In this document: one piece after another, positions 16,578-25,700 of the stretch
Position numbering within the stretch: the stretch's first letter is position 1
How the letters are laid out: each line of letters opens with the position of its first letter
Assembly: GCF_031979925.1 (NCBI RefSeq)
Contig: NZ_DALZFB010000002.1
Location: 434,001-498,000 of the forward strand
Reading direction: 5' to 3'
DNA from: Pseudescherichia sp031979925
GTDB lineage: Bacteria; Pseudomonadota; Gammaproteobacteria; Enterobacterales; Enterobacteriaceae
Length of the DNA: 64,000 nucleotides
Program-made: the position numbers and the translations under genes
Notes under the pieces: generated by a model
What the model was told of the DNA's origin: nothing
Seen by the model: only the letters and a program-made list of their open reading frames with translations
Database searches by the model: none

Positions 16578-17603
16578 GTGGGTCCGGTAATGTTAGATGT
16601 GGCAGGCTATGAGCTGGATGCGGAGGAGCGCGAGATTCTGGCGCATCCGCTGGTAGGGGGCCTGATCCTCTTTACCCGAAATTATCACGATCCGGCGCAG
16701 CTGCGCGAGCTGGTGCGGCAGATCCGCGCCGCCTCGCATCATCGTCTCGTGGTAGCTGTGGATCAGGAGGGGGGCCGGGTGCAGCGTTTTCGCGATGGCT
16801 TTACGCGCCTGCCTGCGGCCCAGTCGTTCGCTGCGTTGCTCGGCATGGAGGAGGGCGGCAGGCTGGCAGAGGAGGCGGGCTGGCTGATGGCCTGCGAGAT
16901 GATCGCCATGGATATCGATATCAGCTTTGCTCCCGTGCTGGACGTCGGCCACATTAGCGCAGCCATCGGCGAGCGCTCGTACCATGCCGATCCGCATAAG
17001 GCGCTGGCCATTGCCACCCGTGTGATTGACGGCATGCACCGGGCGGGGATGAAGACCACCGGCAAACACTTTCCAGGCCATGGGGCGGTAACGGCGGACT
17101 CTCATAAAGAGACTCCGCGCGATCCGCGTCCGGAGGCGCTAATCCGCGAGCACGACATGTCGATCTTTAGCTCTCTGATCCGCGACGGCAGGCTGGATGC
17201 GATTATGCCCGCGCACGTCATCTACAGCGAGGTCGATCCGCGCCCGGCCAGCGGCTCTCCCCACTGGTTGAAAACGGTGCTGCGCGGCGAGCTGGGCTTT
17301 AACGGCGTGATCTTCTCTGACGATCTCTCCATGGAGGGGGCGGCGATCATGGGCAGCTATGCCGAACGCGCCCAGGCTTCGCTGGACGCCGGTTGCGATA
17401 TGATTCTGGTCTGCAATAATCGCCAGGGGGCGGTGAGCGTGCTGGATAACCTGTCGCCGATCAATGCAGCGCGTGTTACAGAGTTGTATCATAGAGGTTC
17501 GTTTACGCGTCAGGAGCTGGTTGCGTCCGCCGAATGGAAAGCGGTGAGCAGCAAACTGGAACAGCTCCAGGCCCGCTGGCTGGAGCGGTCAGCGGCCCAT
17601 TAA
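16578..17603 (+). CDS. nagZ: Beta-N-acetylhexosaminidase NagZ
   Basis: Cytoplasmic family 3 glycoside hydrolase that removes GlcNAc from anhydro-muropeptides in peptidoglycan recycling. In Enterobacteria its products influence AmpC induction. The substrate-binding KHFPGHG and the general acid/base histidine loop (ADSHKE) are visible; the nucleophile aspartate lies in VIFSDDLSM near residue 248. The open frame extends upstream to 16539, but the GTG at 16578 preceded by GAGAGG gives MGPVMLDV and 341 residues, identical in length to E. coli. Confidence 0.95.
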   Translation: MGPVMLDVAGYELDAEEREILAHPLVGGLILFTRNYHDPAQLRELVRQIRAASHHRLVVAVDQEGGRVQRFRDGFTRLPAAQSFAALLGMEEGGRLAEEAGWLMACEMIAMDIDISFAPVLDVGHISAAIGERSYHADPHKALAIATRVIDGMHRAGMKTTGKHFPGHGAVTADSHKETPRDPRPEALIREHDMSIFSSLIRDGRLDAIMPAHVIYSEVDPRPASGSPHWLKTVLRGELGFNGVIFSDDLSMEGAAIMGSYAERAQASLDAGCDMILVCNNRQGAVSVLDNLSPINAARVTELYHRGSFTRQELVASAEWKAVSSKLEQLQARWLERSAAH

Positions 17604-17640
17604 CCCTCCCTGAAAGGGAGAAAGCACAGGGTGAGGACAG

Positions 17641-18183
17641 ATGATCATCTACTTACACGGTTTTGATTCAAACAGTCCGGGCAATCACGAAAAGGTACTG
17701 CAGCTGCAGTTTATCGATCCCGACGTGCGCCTGCTGAGCTACAGCACGCGCCATCCGAAGCATGATATGCAGCATCTGCTGAAAGAGGTCGATAAGATGC
17801 TACAGCTCAACGTCGATGAGCGACCGCTGATTTGCGGCGTAGGTCTGGGCGGATACTGGGCCGAGCGGATCGGTTTTCTCTGCGACATCCGGCAGGTGAT
17901 TTTTAATCCTAATCTCTTTCCGCAAGAGAATATGGAGGGCAAAATCGACAGGCCGGAGGAGTACACGGATATCGCTACCAAGTGCGTGACTAACTTCCGT
18001 GAGAAGAACCGCGACCGCTGCCTGGCGATCCTCTCCCGCCACGATGAGGCGCTAAACAGCCAGCGTACCGCCGAGGTACTGCACAACTTTTATGAGATTG
18101 TCTGGGACGAAGAGCAGACGCATAAGTTTAAGAATATCTCTCCTCATCTACAGCGTATCAAGGCCTTTAAAACCCTTGGCTAA
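17641..18183 (+). CDS. ycfP: YcfP, UPF0227 alpha/beta-hydrolase-like protein
   Basis: A 180-residue protein of the UPF0227/YqiA-like family. It starts MIIYLHGFDSNSPGNHE, a hydrolase-type oxyanion region, and has a GVGLGGYWAE segment where a serine nucleophile would be expected in an active esterase, with glycine-leucine-glycine instead. Its function is unknown. It follows nagZ by 37 bases with GAGG before the ATG, and is probably the last gene of the hinT operon. Confidence 0.9.
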   Translation: MIIYLHGFDSNSPGNHEKVLQLQFIDPDVRLLSYSTRHPKHDMQHLLKEVDKMLQLNVDERPLICGVGLGGYWAERIGFLCDIRQVIFNPNLFPQENMEGKIDRPEEYTDIATKCVTNFREKNRDRCLAILSRHDEALNSQRTAEVLHNFYEIVWDEEQTHKFKNISPHLQRIKAFKTLG

Positions 18184-18196
18184 CCCCCCTCTTAAT

Positions 18197-18228
18197 AAAC
18201 CAGCCTTTTAATGACTGGTTTTTTTTCG
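18197..18228 (+). terminator. Terminator after ycfP
   Basis: AACCAG pairs with CTGGTT around an 11-base loop and is followed by eight T residues. It closes the hinT-ycfP transcription unit. Confidence 0.88.
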
Positions 18229-18268
18229 CCCTTCGGCTAAACCCTGGTTATCTTTTATGCATCAAAAC

Positions 18269-18282
18269 TTGATATATATCAA
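18269..18282 (+). promoter_or_regulatory. FNR box upstream of ndh
   Basis: TTGATATATATCAA is a perfect FNR palindrome (TTGAT-N4-ATCAA). It lies about 48 bases upstream of the probable transcript start that follows the TATTCT -10 element (18312-18317). In E. coli FNR binds the corresponding place and represses ndh without oxygen. Confidence 0.85.
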
Positions 18283-18416
18283 TTTTGGTATGACCAATGC
18301 ACCGTTCATGCTATTCTCAGGGTGTATTTAAACTTTTATGTAGCTAACTTGTTGTTAACTAAAAGCTATTTAAATAACTTTTAATTAACAATTGGTTAAT
18401 ATTTTAGGGGGTCGTG

Positions 18417-19721
18417 TTGACTACACCATTGAAAAAGATTGTGATTGTTGGCGGTGGAGCTGGCGGACTGGAGCTGGCAACCCAGCTAGGCAAGAAGCTG
18501 GGCCGGGGTAAAAAAGCCAAAATTACCCTCGTCGACCGCAACCACAGCCACCTGTGGAAGCCGCTGCTGCATGAAGTGGCTACCGGCTCGCTGGATGAGG
18601 GCGTGGACGCGTTGAGCTACCTGGCGCACGCGCGCAATCACGATTTCCAGTTCCAGCTTGGCTCGGTTGTGGATATTAATCGCGAAAGCAAAACCATCAC
18701 CCTGGCCGAGCTGCGTGATGAGAAGGGCGAGCTGCTGGTGCCTGAGCGCAAGCTGCCTTATGACACGCTGGTGATGGCGCTGGGAAGTACCTCCAACGAC
18801 TTCAATACGCCGGGCGTGAAAGAGCACTGCATTTTCCTCGATAACCCGCACCAGGCGCGCCGTTTCCATCAGGAGATGCTGAACCTGTTCCTGAAGTACT
18901 CCGCTAATTTGGGCGCCAGCGGTAAGGTCAACATCGCCATCGTTGGCGGCGGTGCCACCGGCGTTGAGCTGTCAGCCGAGCTGCACAACGCGGTGAAGCA
19001 GCTGCACAGCTATGGCTATAAGGGCCTTACCAACGAGGCGCTGAACGTGACGCTGGTAGAGGCGGGCGAGCGTATTCTGCCTGCGCTGCCGCCGCGTATC
19101 TCCGGGGCGGCTCACAGCGAGCTGACCAAGATGGGCGTGCGCGTATTGACCCAGACCATGGTCACCAGCGCCGACGAGGGCGGTCTGCATACCAAGGACG
19201 GCGAATATATCCAGGCCGATCTGATGGTGTGGGCGGCAGGGATCAAAGCGCCTGATTTTATGAAAGAGATTGGTGGACTTGAGACCAACCGTATCAACCA
19301 GCTGGCGGTGGAGCCGACGCTGCAAACCACTCGCGATGCGGATATCTATGCGATTGGCGACTGCGCCTCCTGCTCTCGTCCGGAAGGGGGCTTTGTGCCG
19401 CCGCGCGCTCAGGCTGCGCACCAGATGGCAACCTGCGCACTGCACAACATTATCGCGCAGATCAAAGGCAAGCCGCTGAAGGCCTACGTCTACAAAGATC
19501 ACGGCTCGCTGGTATCGCTGTCCAACTTCTCTACCGTCGGCAGCCTGATGGGTAACCTGATGCGTGGCTCAATGATGGTAGAGGGGCGTCTGGCACGCTT
19601 CGTCTACATCTCGCTCTACCGTATGCACCAGGTCGCCCTGCACGGTTATTTCAAAACCGGCCTGATGATGCTGGTAGGCAGCATCAACCGCGTGATCCGT
19701 CCGCGCCTGAAACTGCACTAA
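18417..19721 (+). CDS. ndh: NADH:quinone oxidoreductase II
   Basis: Non-proton-pumping NADH dehydrogenase on the inner face of the membrane, passing electrons to ubiquinone in aerobic growth. The FAD Rossmann motif VGGGAGG is at residues about 11-17 and the NADH motif IVGGGATGVEL near 175. The FAD-binding IYAIGDCASC follows near 313. The C-terminal amphipathic region binds the membrane. The start is TTG at 18417 with AGGGGG 5 bases upstream (a GTG one codon earlier is possible). Length 434 residues equals E. coli, which also uses TTG. Confidence 0.96.
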   Translation: MTTPLKKIVIVGGGAGGLELATQLGKKLGRGKKAKITLVDRNHSHLWKPLLHEVATGSLDEGVDALSYLAHARNHDFQFQLGSVVDINRESKTITLAELRDEKGELLVPERKLPYDTLVMALGSTSNDFNTPGVKEHCIFLDNPHQARRFHQEMLNLFLKYSANLGASGKVNIAIVGGGATGVELSAELHNAVKQLHSYGYKGLTNEALNVTLVEAGERILPALPPRISGAAHSELTKMGVRVLTQTMVTSADEGGLHTKDGEYIQADLMVWAAGIKAPDFMKEIGGLETNRINQLAVEPTLQTTRDADIYAIGDCASCSRPEGGFVPPRAQAAHQMATCALHNIIAQIKGKPLKAYVYKDHGSLVSLSNFSTVGSLMGNLMRGSMMVEGRLARFVYISLYRMHQVALHGYFKTGLMMLVGSINRVIRPRLKLH

Positions 19722-19726
19722 GCCTG

Positions 19727-19756
19727 GCGCCCCGTCGACTTCCGGCGGGGCTTTAG
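19727..19756 (+). terminator. Terminator after ndh
   Basis: GCCCCG and CGGGGC arms around TCGACTTCCGG-type loop are followed by TTTA. The T-run is short, so efficiency is uncertain. Confidence 0.65.
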
Positions 19757-19912
19757 CACATCCTTCTGCTGATTTCCATCAGGTGGCTCAGATTTCTCTG
19801 AATCACTGTGATTTGCCACATAACCCCCCGTTATTTACCGCCTTTCTGATTGGCTTCTGTCCGCTCTGATTGCAGAATTGTGACTATCAGAGCCAACCAG
19901 AGGGACTATTCA

Positions 19913-20452
19913 ATGAATAAATCCATGTTAGCGGGTATCGGAATTGGTGTGGCCGCTGCACTGGGCGTTGCTGCGGTGGCGGGCCTGGACGTTTTCAATC
20001 GCGGCCCTCAGTATGCACAGGTGGTTTCTGCTACACCCATCAAAGAGACGGTAAAAACGCCGCGTAAGGAGTGCCGCAACGTGACGGTAACCCATCGACG
20101 TCCGGTTCAGGATGAGAACCGGCTGACTGGCTCGGTGCTGGGGGCAGTGGCAGGCGGGGTGATTGGTCACCAGTTCGGCGGTGGACGCGGTAAAGATGTC
20201 GCTACGGTCGTCGGGGCGCTGGGCGGCGGCTACGCCGGTAACCAGGTTCAGGGGGCCATGCAGGAGCGTGATACCTATACCAGCACCCAGCAGCGCTGCA
20301 AAACCGTCTATGACAAATCAGAGAAGATGCTCGGCTATGACGTGACCTATAAAATAGGTGATCAGCAGGGAAAAATTCGCATGGAGAACGATCCCGGCAC
20401 CCAGATCCCGTTAGATGGTAATGGGCAGCTGGTTTTGAATAACAAAGCATAA
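19913..20452 (+). CDS. ycfJ: YcfJ, glycine-zipper membrane protein
   Basis: A 179-residue envelope protein with a signal-anchor at about residues 4-24 (GIGIGVAAALGVAAVAGL). It has a glycine-zipper region like the 17-kDa antigen/Rick_17kDa family (VLGAVAGGVIGHQFGGGRGKD, read in parts; then VGALGGGYAGNQ). Two cysteines in the periplasmic part could pair. Function is unknown; in E. coli it is linked to biofilm. The start is ATG 19913, preceded by AGAGGGA; upstream codons in frame lack homology. Confidence 0.9.
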   Translation: MNKSMLAGIGIGVAAALGVAAVAGLDVFNRGPQYAQVVSATPIKETVKTPRKECRNVTVTHRRPVQDENRLTGSVLGAVAGGVIGHQFGGGRGKDVATVVGALGGGYAGNQVQGAMQERDTYTSTQQRCKTVYDKSEKMLGYDVTYKIGDQQGKIRMENDPGTQIPLDGNGQLVLNNKA

Positions 20453-20472
20453 AAAAGCAGTACCCCCGATTT

Positions 20473-20508
20473 GGCTCTCCATTCGCTCAGGCTGGGGAGC
20501 CTTTTTTA
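20473..20508 (+). terminator. Terminator after ycfJ
   Basis: GGCTCTCC pairs with GGGGAGCC (one G-T pair) around a 13-base loop and is followed by six T residues. Confidence 0.88.
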
Positions 20509-20515
20509 TGGGCAT

Positions 20516-20544
20516 AAAAAAGCCCTGCTTACGCAAGGCTTTTA
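20516..20544 (-). terminator. Terminator of the 49-residue membrane protein gene
   Basis: AGCCTTGC and GCAGGGCT arms around GTAA on the minus strand run into five T residues (plus-strand A-run at 20516-20520). It lies 14 bases past the stop of the small gene. It may also act on the plus strand because TTTT follows there. Confidence 0.7.
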
Positions 20545-20557
20545 TTATTGCTCAGTA

Positions 20558-20707
20558 TCAAATCATACTCTGCTGGCGGATTAGCAGGCACCCTGTAATC
20601 AATACAGAGATGAAAGCAAACAGGATCGAACCACCACATACTACCCAGAGACTAAATAACAATGTAATTACTATTAACACCTTAAATAATGGTAATAGCA
20701 AAACCAT
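20558..20707 (-). CDS. Unrecognised 49-residue membrane microprotein
   Basis: A short frame on the minus strand with an ATG at 20707 preceded by AAGGATAA. It reads MVLLLPLFKVLIVITLLFSL, then WVVCGGSILFAFISVLITGC and LLIRQQSMI. It is strongly hydrophobic with two likely membrane segments (about 3-24 and 26-44) and positive charge at K9 and R45. It has its own terminator downstream. I do not recognise the family. The region of the same position in K-12 holds no annotated gene as I recall. Coding is inferred from the ribosome-binding site, the hydrophobic pattern and the terminator. Confidence 0.6.
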   Translation of the reverse strand: MVLLLPLFKVLIVITLLFSLWVVCGGSILFAFISVLITGCLLIRQQSMI

Positions 20708-20749
20708 GACCGTTATCCTTCTGCATGTGTATAGTTGTAAAATGTCCTG

Positions 20750-20773
20750 AAAAACCTGCTAATCATTAGCAGG
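20750..20773 (-). terminator. Palindromic terminator between comR and the small gene
   Basis: CCTGCTAAT and ATTAGCAGG form a perfect 9-base stem with a single-base centre, followed on the minus strand by TTTTT. It would end transcription from comR before the small membrane-protein gene. Confidence 0.75.
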
Positions 20774-20874
20774 GGAATAATCACTTAGTAAGCGTAGCAA
20801 AGGGTCATACAAAAGTGTGAGAAAGTTTTAGCCTATCGTTAGGATAGGCCAAAGCGATAATACGATTTGATGCG

Positions 20875-21510
20875 CTACGATTTGATGAGTTCGGGCCAGA
20901 GGGCAAGCGTGGTGCGGGTAACCTGCAGCAGCTTCTCCTGCGATGCCCCTTCACGCGCGCTGACCGACATCCCCTGAATAACACAGTTAAGAAACTGCGC
21001 TACCGAGTGCAGGGAAGTGTTAGCGGGAATGTCACCGCGCTGCTGGCGATGCTCCAAAAAGCGTAGCAGAGCCGCCTCCTGCATAGCGTGACGCGACTTA
21101 AGCGTCTGGGCAATCTCATTTGACGATGCCGCCAGCGCCGCCGAGGTGCTGATTAAGAAGCAGCCGGAAGGCGTCTCTTTACTGGTGAAGCAGGTGGCAA
21201 CGGCGGTGAAGTAGTCCAGCAGCGCCTGCTCAACGCGCTTCTCATCGCAAAAAAGCTCCGCCTGGTATTTGGTCGCAAACTGCGAAATGTAGCGGTCCAG
21301 CACGGCGCGGAACAGTCCCTCTTTATTGGTAAACTCCGCGTAGAGCGTCGGCGCTTTCGCACCCGTGGCCTCGACAAGATGGGACAGCGAAGTGGCCTCA
21401 TAGCCATGCTGCCAGAAGAGCGTCATGGCTTTATCAAGCGCCGCTTCCCTGTCGAAAACTTTCGGTCGGCCACGGCTTTTTTTTGTACAGCTGCTGACGT
21501 CGGTGGTCAT
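20875..21510 (-). CDS. comR: TetR-family copper-responsive repressor ComR
   Basis: TetR-type repressor of 211 residues. The N-terminal helix-turn-helix (RGRPKVFDREAALDKAM; GYEATSLSHLVEATGAKAPT in sections) is close to E. coli ComR (YcfQ/BhsR). In E. coli ComR represses the adjacent outer-membrane gene bhsA (comC) and is released by copper. Here bhsA is not present beside it: the upstream 124 bases run directly to the end of ldtC. Cysteines in the ligand-binding domain (about residues 75-125) could bind copper. Confidence 0.92.
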   Translation of the reverse strand: MTTDVSSCTKKSRGRPKVFDREAALDKAMTLFWQHGYEATSLSHLVEATGAKAPTLYAEFTNKEGLFRAVLDRYISQFATKYQAELFCDEKRVEQALLDYFTAVATCFTSKETPSGCFLISTSAALAASSNEIAQTLKSRHAMQEAALLRFLEHRQQRGDIPANTSLHSVAQFLNCVIQGMSVSAREGASQEKLLQVTRTTLALWPELIKS

Positions 21511-21596
21511 AGTGGCTCCTCACCTGATGTTGAATTATTGAGCAATCATTATAAAAATAATTACCACCGAAGGCCAGCAGGGAATGATTAAAAATA

Positions 21597-21617
21597 ATTA
21601 TGTCATATCATAATGAT
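21597..21617 (-). terminator. AT-rich terminator candidate after ldtC
   Basis: On the minus strand ATTATG and CATAAT arms around ATATGA are followed by TATTTTT. The stem is AT-rich and weak, but the position just past the ldtC stop fits a terminator. Confidence 0.45.
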
Positions 21618-21634
21618 TTTTAACGCTTTAGGGC

Positions 21635-22600
21635 TTACAGCGACTGCACGGACGCCGCCTCATGCTGCGTGACGTCTACTGGCATGCCCGAGCGAACCGC
21701 CATGACTTCATCCATCAGCGGGGCATCGGTCTCGGCAGCGGATTTAAAGCTCTCCATGCTGGCATTCAGCACCAGCGGCTGCGTTTTCGGATCGTCATTA
21801 ATGGATTTCGACAGGGGTTGATGCACTTCCACCAGCCGCGTGCCGTCAGGCTCCACAGAGGCTTTTACCGGCGCGTTGATAATGTTCACCGGCGTCCCAG
21901 GGGTGACCTGGCGGAACAGCGTCGCAATGTCATTATCACGCAGGCGAATACAGCCCGAACTGACGCGCATGCCAATGCCAAAATCGGCGTTAGTACCGTG
22001 GATCAGGTAGACGCCGCCGTGGGCTGCCAGGCGGATCGCATGGTGGCCCATCGGGTTATTTGGCCCTGCGGGCACCACCGCCGGAAGATCAACGCCCTGC
22101 GCCTTATAGCGCGCGCGAATATTAGCCGTCGGTGTCCAGGTTGGATTGGCGCGTTTATCGGAGACGCGGGTAACCATCGTTGGCGTTAAGGTGTCGCCTC
22201 CCAGCTGGCCAATGCCGATAGGGTAGACGGTCACTTGGTTTTTCCCCGGCTGGAACCAGTAGAGGCGCAGTTCGGAAAGGTTGATGACAATCCCCTGGCG
22301 CGGCACATCCGGCAGCAGAGTCTGGAGCGGGATGGTCAGAACGCTGCCAGCGCGAGGCACGTAGGGATCAACGCCAGGGTTGGCCTGTAACAGCGCCAAA
22401 AAGCCGACGTTATACTTTTTCGCGATGGCCTCCAGTGAGCCGCCGTCGTTCTCAACGAGGTGAAAACGGTTTTCGCCCACCAGGCGACTGCCGTTAGCGG
22501 GAAGCGGCCAGGTATTGGCCTGGGCGGGGGGAGAGAGGGCTGCCGCTGCCGCAAGGGCCAGCAGCGCTATCCAGCGAGCGATGCGCATCTGTTTCATCAT
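21635..22600 (-). CDS. ldtC: L,D-transpeptidase LdtC
   Basis: Periplasmic enzyme that attaches Braun lipoprotein to peptidoglycan (Erfk/YbiS/YcfS group). A signal peptide ends near residue 28 (LSPPAQA). A LysM-like domain follows (HLVENDGGSLEAIAKKYNVGF), then the YkuD domain with HGTNADFGIG and the catalytic cysteine in SSGCIRLRDND, near residue 211. Length is 321 residues. It is monocistronic between mfd and comR. Confidence 0.94.
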   Translation of the reverse strand: MMKQMRIARWIALLALAAAAALSPPAQANTWPLPANGSRLVGENRFHLVENDGGSLEAIAKKYNVGFLALLQANPGVDPYVPRAGSVLTIPLQTLLPDVPRQGIVINLSELRLYWFQPGKNQVTVYPIGIGQLGGDTLTPTMVTRVSDKRANPTWTPTANIRARYKAQGVDLPAVVPAGPNNPMGHHAIRLAAHGGVYLIHGTNADFGIGMRVSSGCIRLRDNDIATLFRQVTPGTPVNIINAPVKASVEPDGTRLVEVHQPLSKSINDDPKTQPLVLNASMESFKSAAETDAPLMDEVMAVRSGMPVDVTQHEAASVQSL

Positions 22601-22752
22601 TAGACCACCGTGTGTTCAGGTTATTGTTATGCAATTTGTTGTTATGCAATGGCAAACGTGAAGTATGGACGGAAGGTGTGTCTGGATGTTTCTTGAAGTG
22701 CAAGGATATGTAAAGAGTGACGCACGTTGCCGTAACAGCGTGCGCCTTAGGC

Positions 22753-25700
22753 TTAGGCGATGGCGTTCTCCGCCAGCTCCTTCATAAAGTTACTCACCCA
22801 CTCCATGCGGGTTTTGCGCTCGCCCAGCTCCTGCATAAACTTCAGCCGGGTAGGGCCATCGAGGCGGAAGTTCTGCGGCTGCTTCTGCAGCAGGCCGATA
22901 AGCCAGGCCGGATTAACATGGTTCTTCTCAGCAAACTCAATTGCGCCGCCTTTGTCGTTGCTCTCCAGCTTGCGGATCCCCAGCTTCTGCGCCTGCTGAC
23001 GCAGTCGGGCTACCTCAAGCAGCGTCCGGGCAGGATCGGGAAGCAGGCCAAAGCGATCGATCAGCTCCACCTTGATCTCCTCCAGCTCGCTGCTGCTCTT
23101 CGCACTGGCGACGCGCTTGTAGAACGACAGGCGCGTGTTAACGTCAGGAATGTAATCATCCGGCAGCAGGGCAGGCATCCGTAGCTCTACCTCGGTCTGC
23201 TGGTTGGTAAGATCCTCCAGAGACGGTTCGCGCCCGGCCTTCAGTGCATCGACGGCGTTCTCCAGCAGCTCCATATAGAGCGAGAAGCCGATGGTTTCCA
23301 TGGAGCCGCTCTGATCCTCCCCAAGCAGCTCGCCCGCGCCGCGGATCTCCAGGTCGTGGGTGGCCAGCGCGAAGCCTGCGCCCAGATCCTCGAGCGAGGC
23401 GATGGCTTCCAGACGCTTCTGCGCGTCGGTGGTCATCGCCTTCGGATGCGGCGTCAGCAGCCAGGCATAGGCCTGGTGATGGGAGCGTCCGACACGACCA
23501 CGTAGCTGGTGCAGCTGAGCAAGGCCAAAGTGATCCGCCCGCTCGATGATAATGGTGTTGGCGGTGGGAATGTCGATCCCGGTCTCAATGATGGTGGTAC
23601 AGACCAGCACGTTAAAGCGCTGGTGATGAAAGTCGTTCATCACCCGCTCCAGCTCGCGCTCGCGCATCTGGCCGTGGCCGATGGCGATCCGCGCCTCCGG
23701 GACCAGCTCTGCCAGCCGCTGGGCCGCCTTCTGGATATTCTCAACGTCGTTATAGAGGTAGTAGACCTGGCCCCCGCGCAGGATTTCACGCAGCATCGCC
23801 TCGCGTACGACCAGACTATCGTACTCGCGCACGAAGGTTTTCACTGCCAGACGACGGGCGGGCGGCGTGGCGATAATCGACAGATCGCGCATGCCGCTCA
23901 TCGCCATATTCAGGGTACGCGGGATCGGCGTGGCGGTGAGCGTCAGGATATCAACGTCGGCACGCATCGCCTTAATGCGCTCTTTGTGGCGCACCCCGAA
24001 GCGGTGCTCCTCATCGACGATCAGCAGGCCGAGATCGCGCCACTTCAGATCGCTTTGCAGCAGCTTATGGGTGCCGATCAGAATATCAACCTTGCCCTCC
24101 GCCGCATCGGCCAGCACCTGGGTCTGCTCTTTGGCGCTACGGAAGCGTGACAGCAGCTCGATACGTACCGGCCAGTTGGCGAAGCGATCGCGGAAGTTGT
24201 CGTAGTGCTGCTGGGCCAGCAGAGTTGTCGGCACCAGCACCGCGACCTGCTTATGGTTCTCCACGGCGAGGAAGGCGGCGCGCATCGCCACTTCGGTTTT
24301 ACCGAAGCCCACGTCGCCGCACACCAGACGATCCATCGCCAGCGGCTGGCACATGTCGCTGAGCACGGCGTTGATTGCCTGGGCCTGATCCGGCGTGGTT
24401 TCAAACGGGAAGGCATCGCAGAAGAGCTGATACTGCTCTTTGTCATGCTTAAAGGCAAAGCCGGTTTTGGCCGCGCGCTGGGCGTAAACGTCCAGCAGCT
24501 CAGCGGCCACGTCGCGTACTTTTTCCGCCGCCTTCTGCCGCGCCCGCGTCCAGGCATCGCTGCCCAGCTTATGCAGGGGAGCATTCTCCTCCGCGCCGCC
24601 TGCGTAGCGGCTAATCAGATGCAGGGACGATACCGGCACGTAGAGTTTGGCATCGTTGGCATAGGTCAGCATCAGGTACTCGCCCTTGATGCCGCCCGCC
24701 TCCAGGGTAGTCATGCCCGCGTAGCGCCCAACGCCGTGCTCCAGATGCACCACCGGCTGACCGGGGTGCAGCTCGGCAAGGTTGCGGATCAGCGTATCCG
24801 GGTTGATGGTCCGGCGGTTGTCCTGACGACGACGGGCAACGCGCTCGCCCAGCAGATCGCTCTCGCAGATCAGCGCCCGGTTGCGCAGGGTATCGATAAA
24901 ACCGCGCTCGGCCGCGCCGATCAGCAGGTAGCGTCCGCTGGCGGTGGCCTCATCAAGACGCAAAATGCGCTTCGGAGCAACCTTAATACGGGCCAGCAGC
25001 TCACCCAGCGCCTCACGGCGGCCCTCACTCTCCACGGAGAAGACCACCGGGCCAGTGAAGGATTCGAGAAACTTACGCAGGCTATCCAGAGGCGCTTTCT
25101 GCTGGGCCTGGATCGCCAGATCCGGCAGCGTCTGGTAGCCAAGATTGGTATTAGCGGCCTTCTCCGCCAGCTGCTCGGTTTTCAACTGAATACGCGGCCA
25201 GCGCTTCAGCTCGGCAAACAGCTCGTCGCTGCGCAGCCACAGCGTCTCCGGCGGCAGCAGGGGGCGCATCGGATCGACGCCGCGGTTCTCATAGCGGGCC
25301 TGGGTTTCGCTCTGGAAACGCACCGCGCTGGCATCGAGATCGCCGGTGTTAATCACCAGCGTATTGGCCGGGAAGTAGCTAAAAAGCGGCGGCAGCGGCT
25401 CGTTGAAGAAGAGCGGCTGCCAGTACTCGATCCCGGCCGGCAGGGTGCCTTTGCTCACCTGCTGGTAGATATGCTCGGCGTCGCGCTTCACCTCAAACGT
25501 ATCGCGCCACTGGCTGCGGAACAGCTCAATGGCCGCCTTGTCGGTAGGGAACTCGTGAGCAGGCAGGAGGTTAATCGCCTCCACCTCTTCCAGGGTGCGC
25601 TGGGTATCGGGATCGAACAGCCGCAGGCTATCGATTTCATCATCAAAGAAGTCGATGCGGTAGGGCTGGGCGCTGCCCATTGGGTAGAGATCCAGCAGCG

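Noticed and set aside
20508..20750. 80-codon plus-strand frame after ycfJ
   Set aside because: It starts inside a terminator stem, has no ribosome-binding site and no protein-like pattern; the opposite strand carries the credible small gene.
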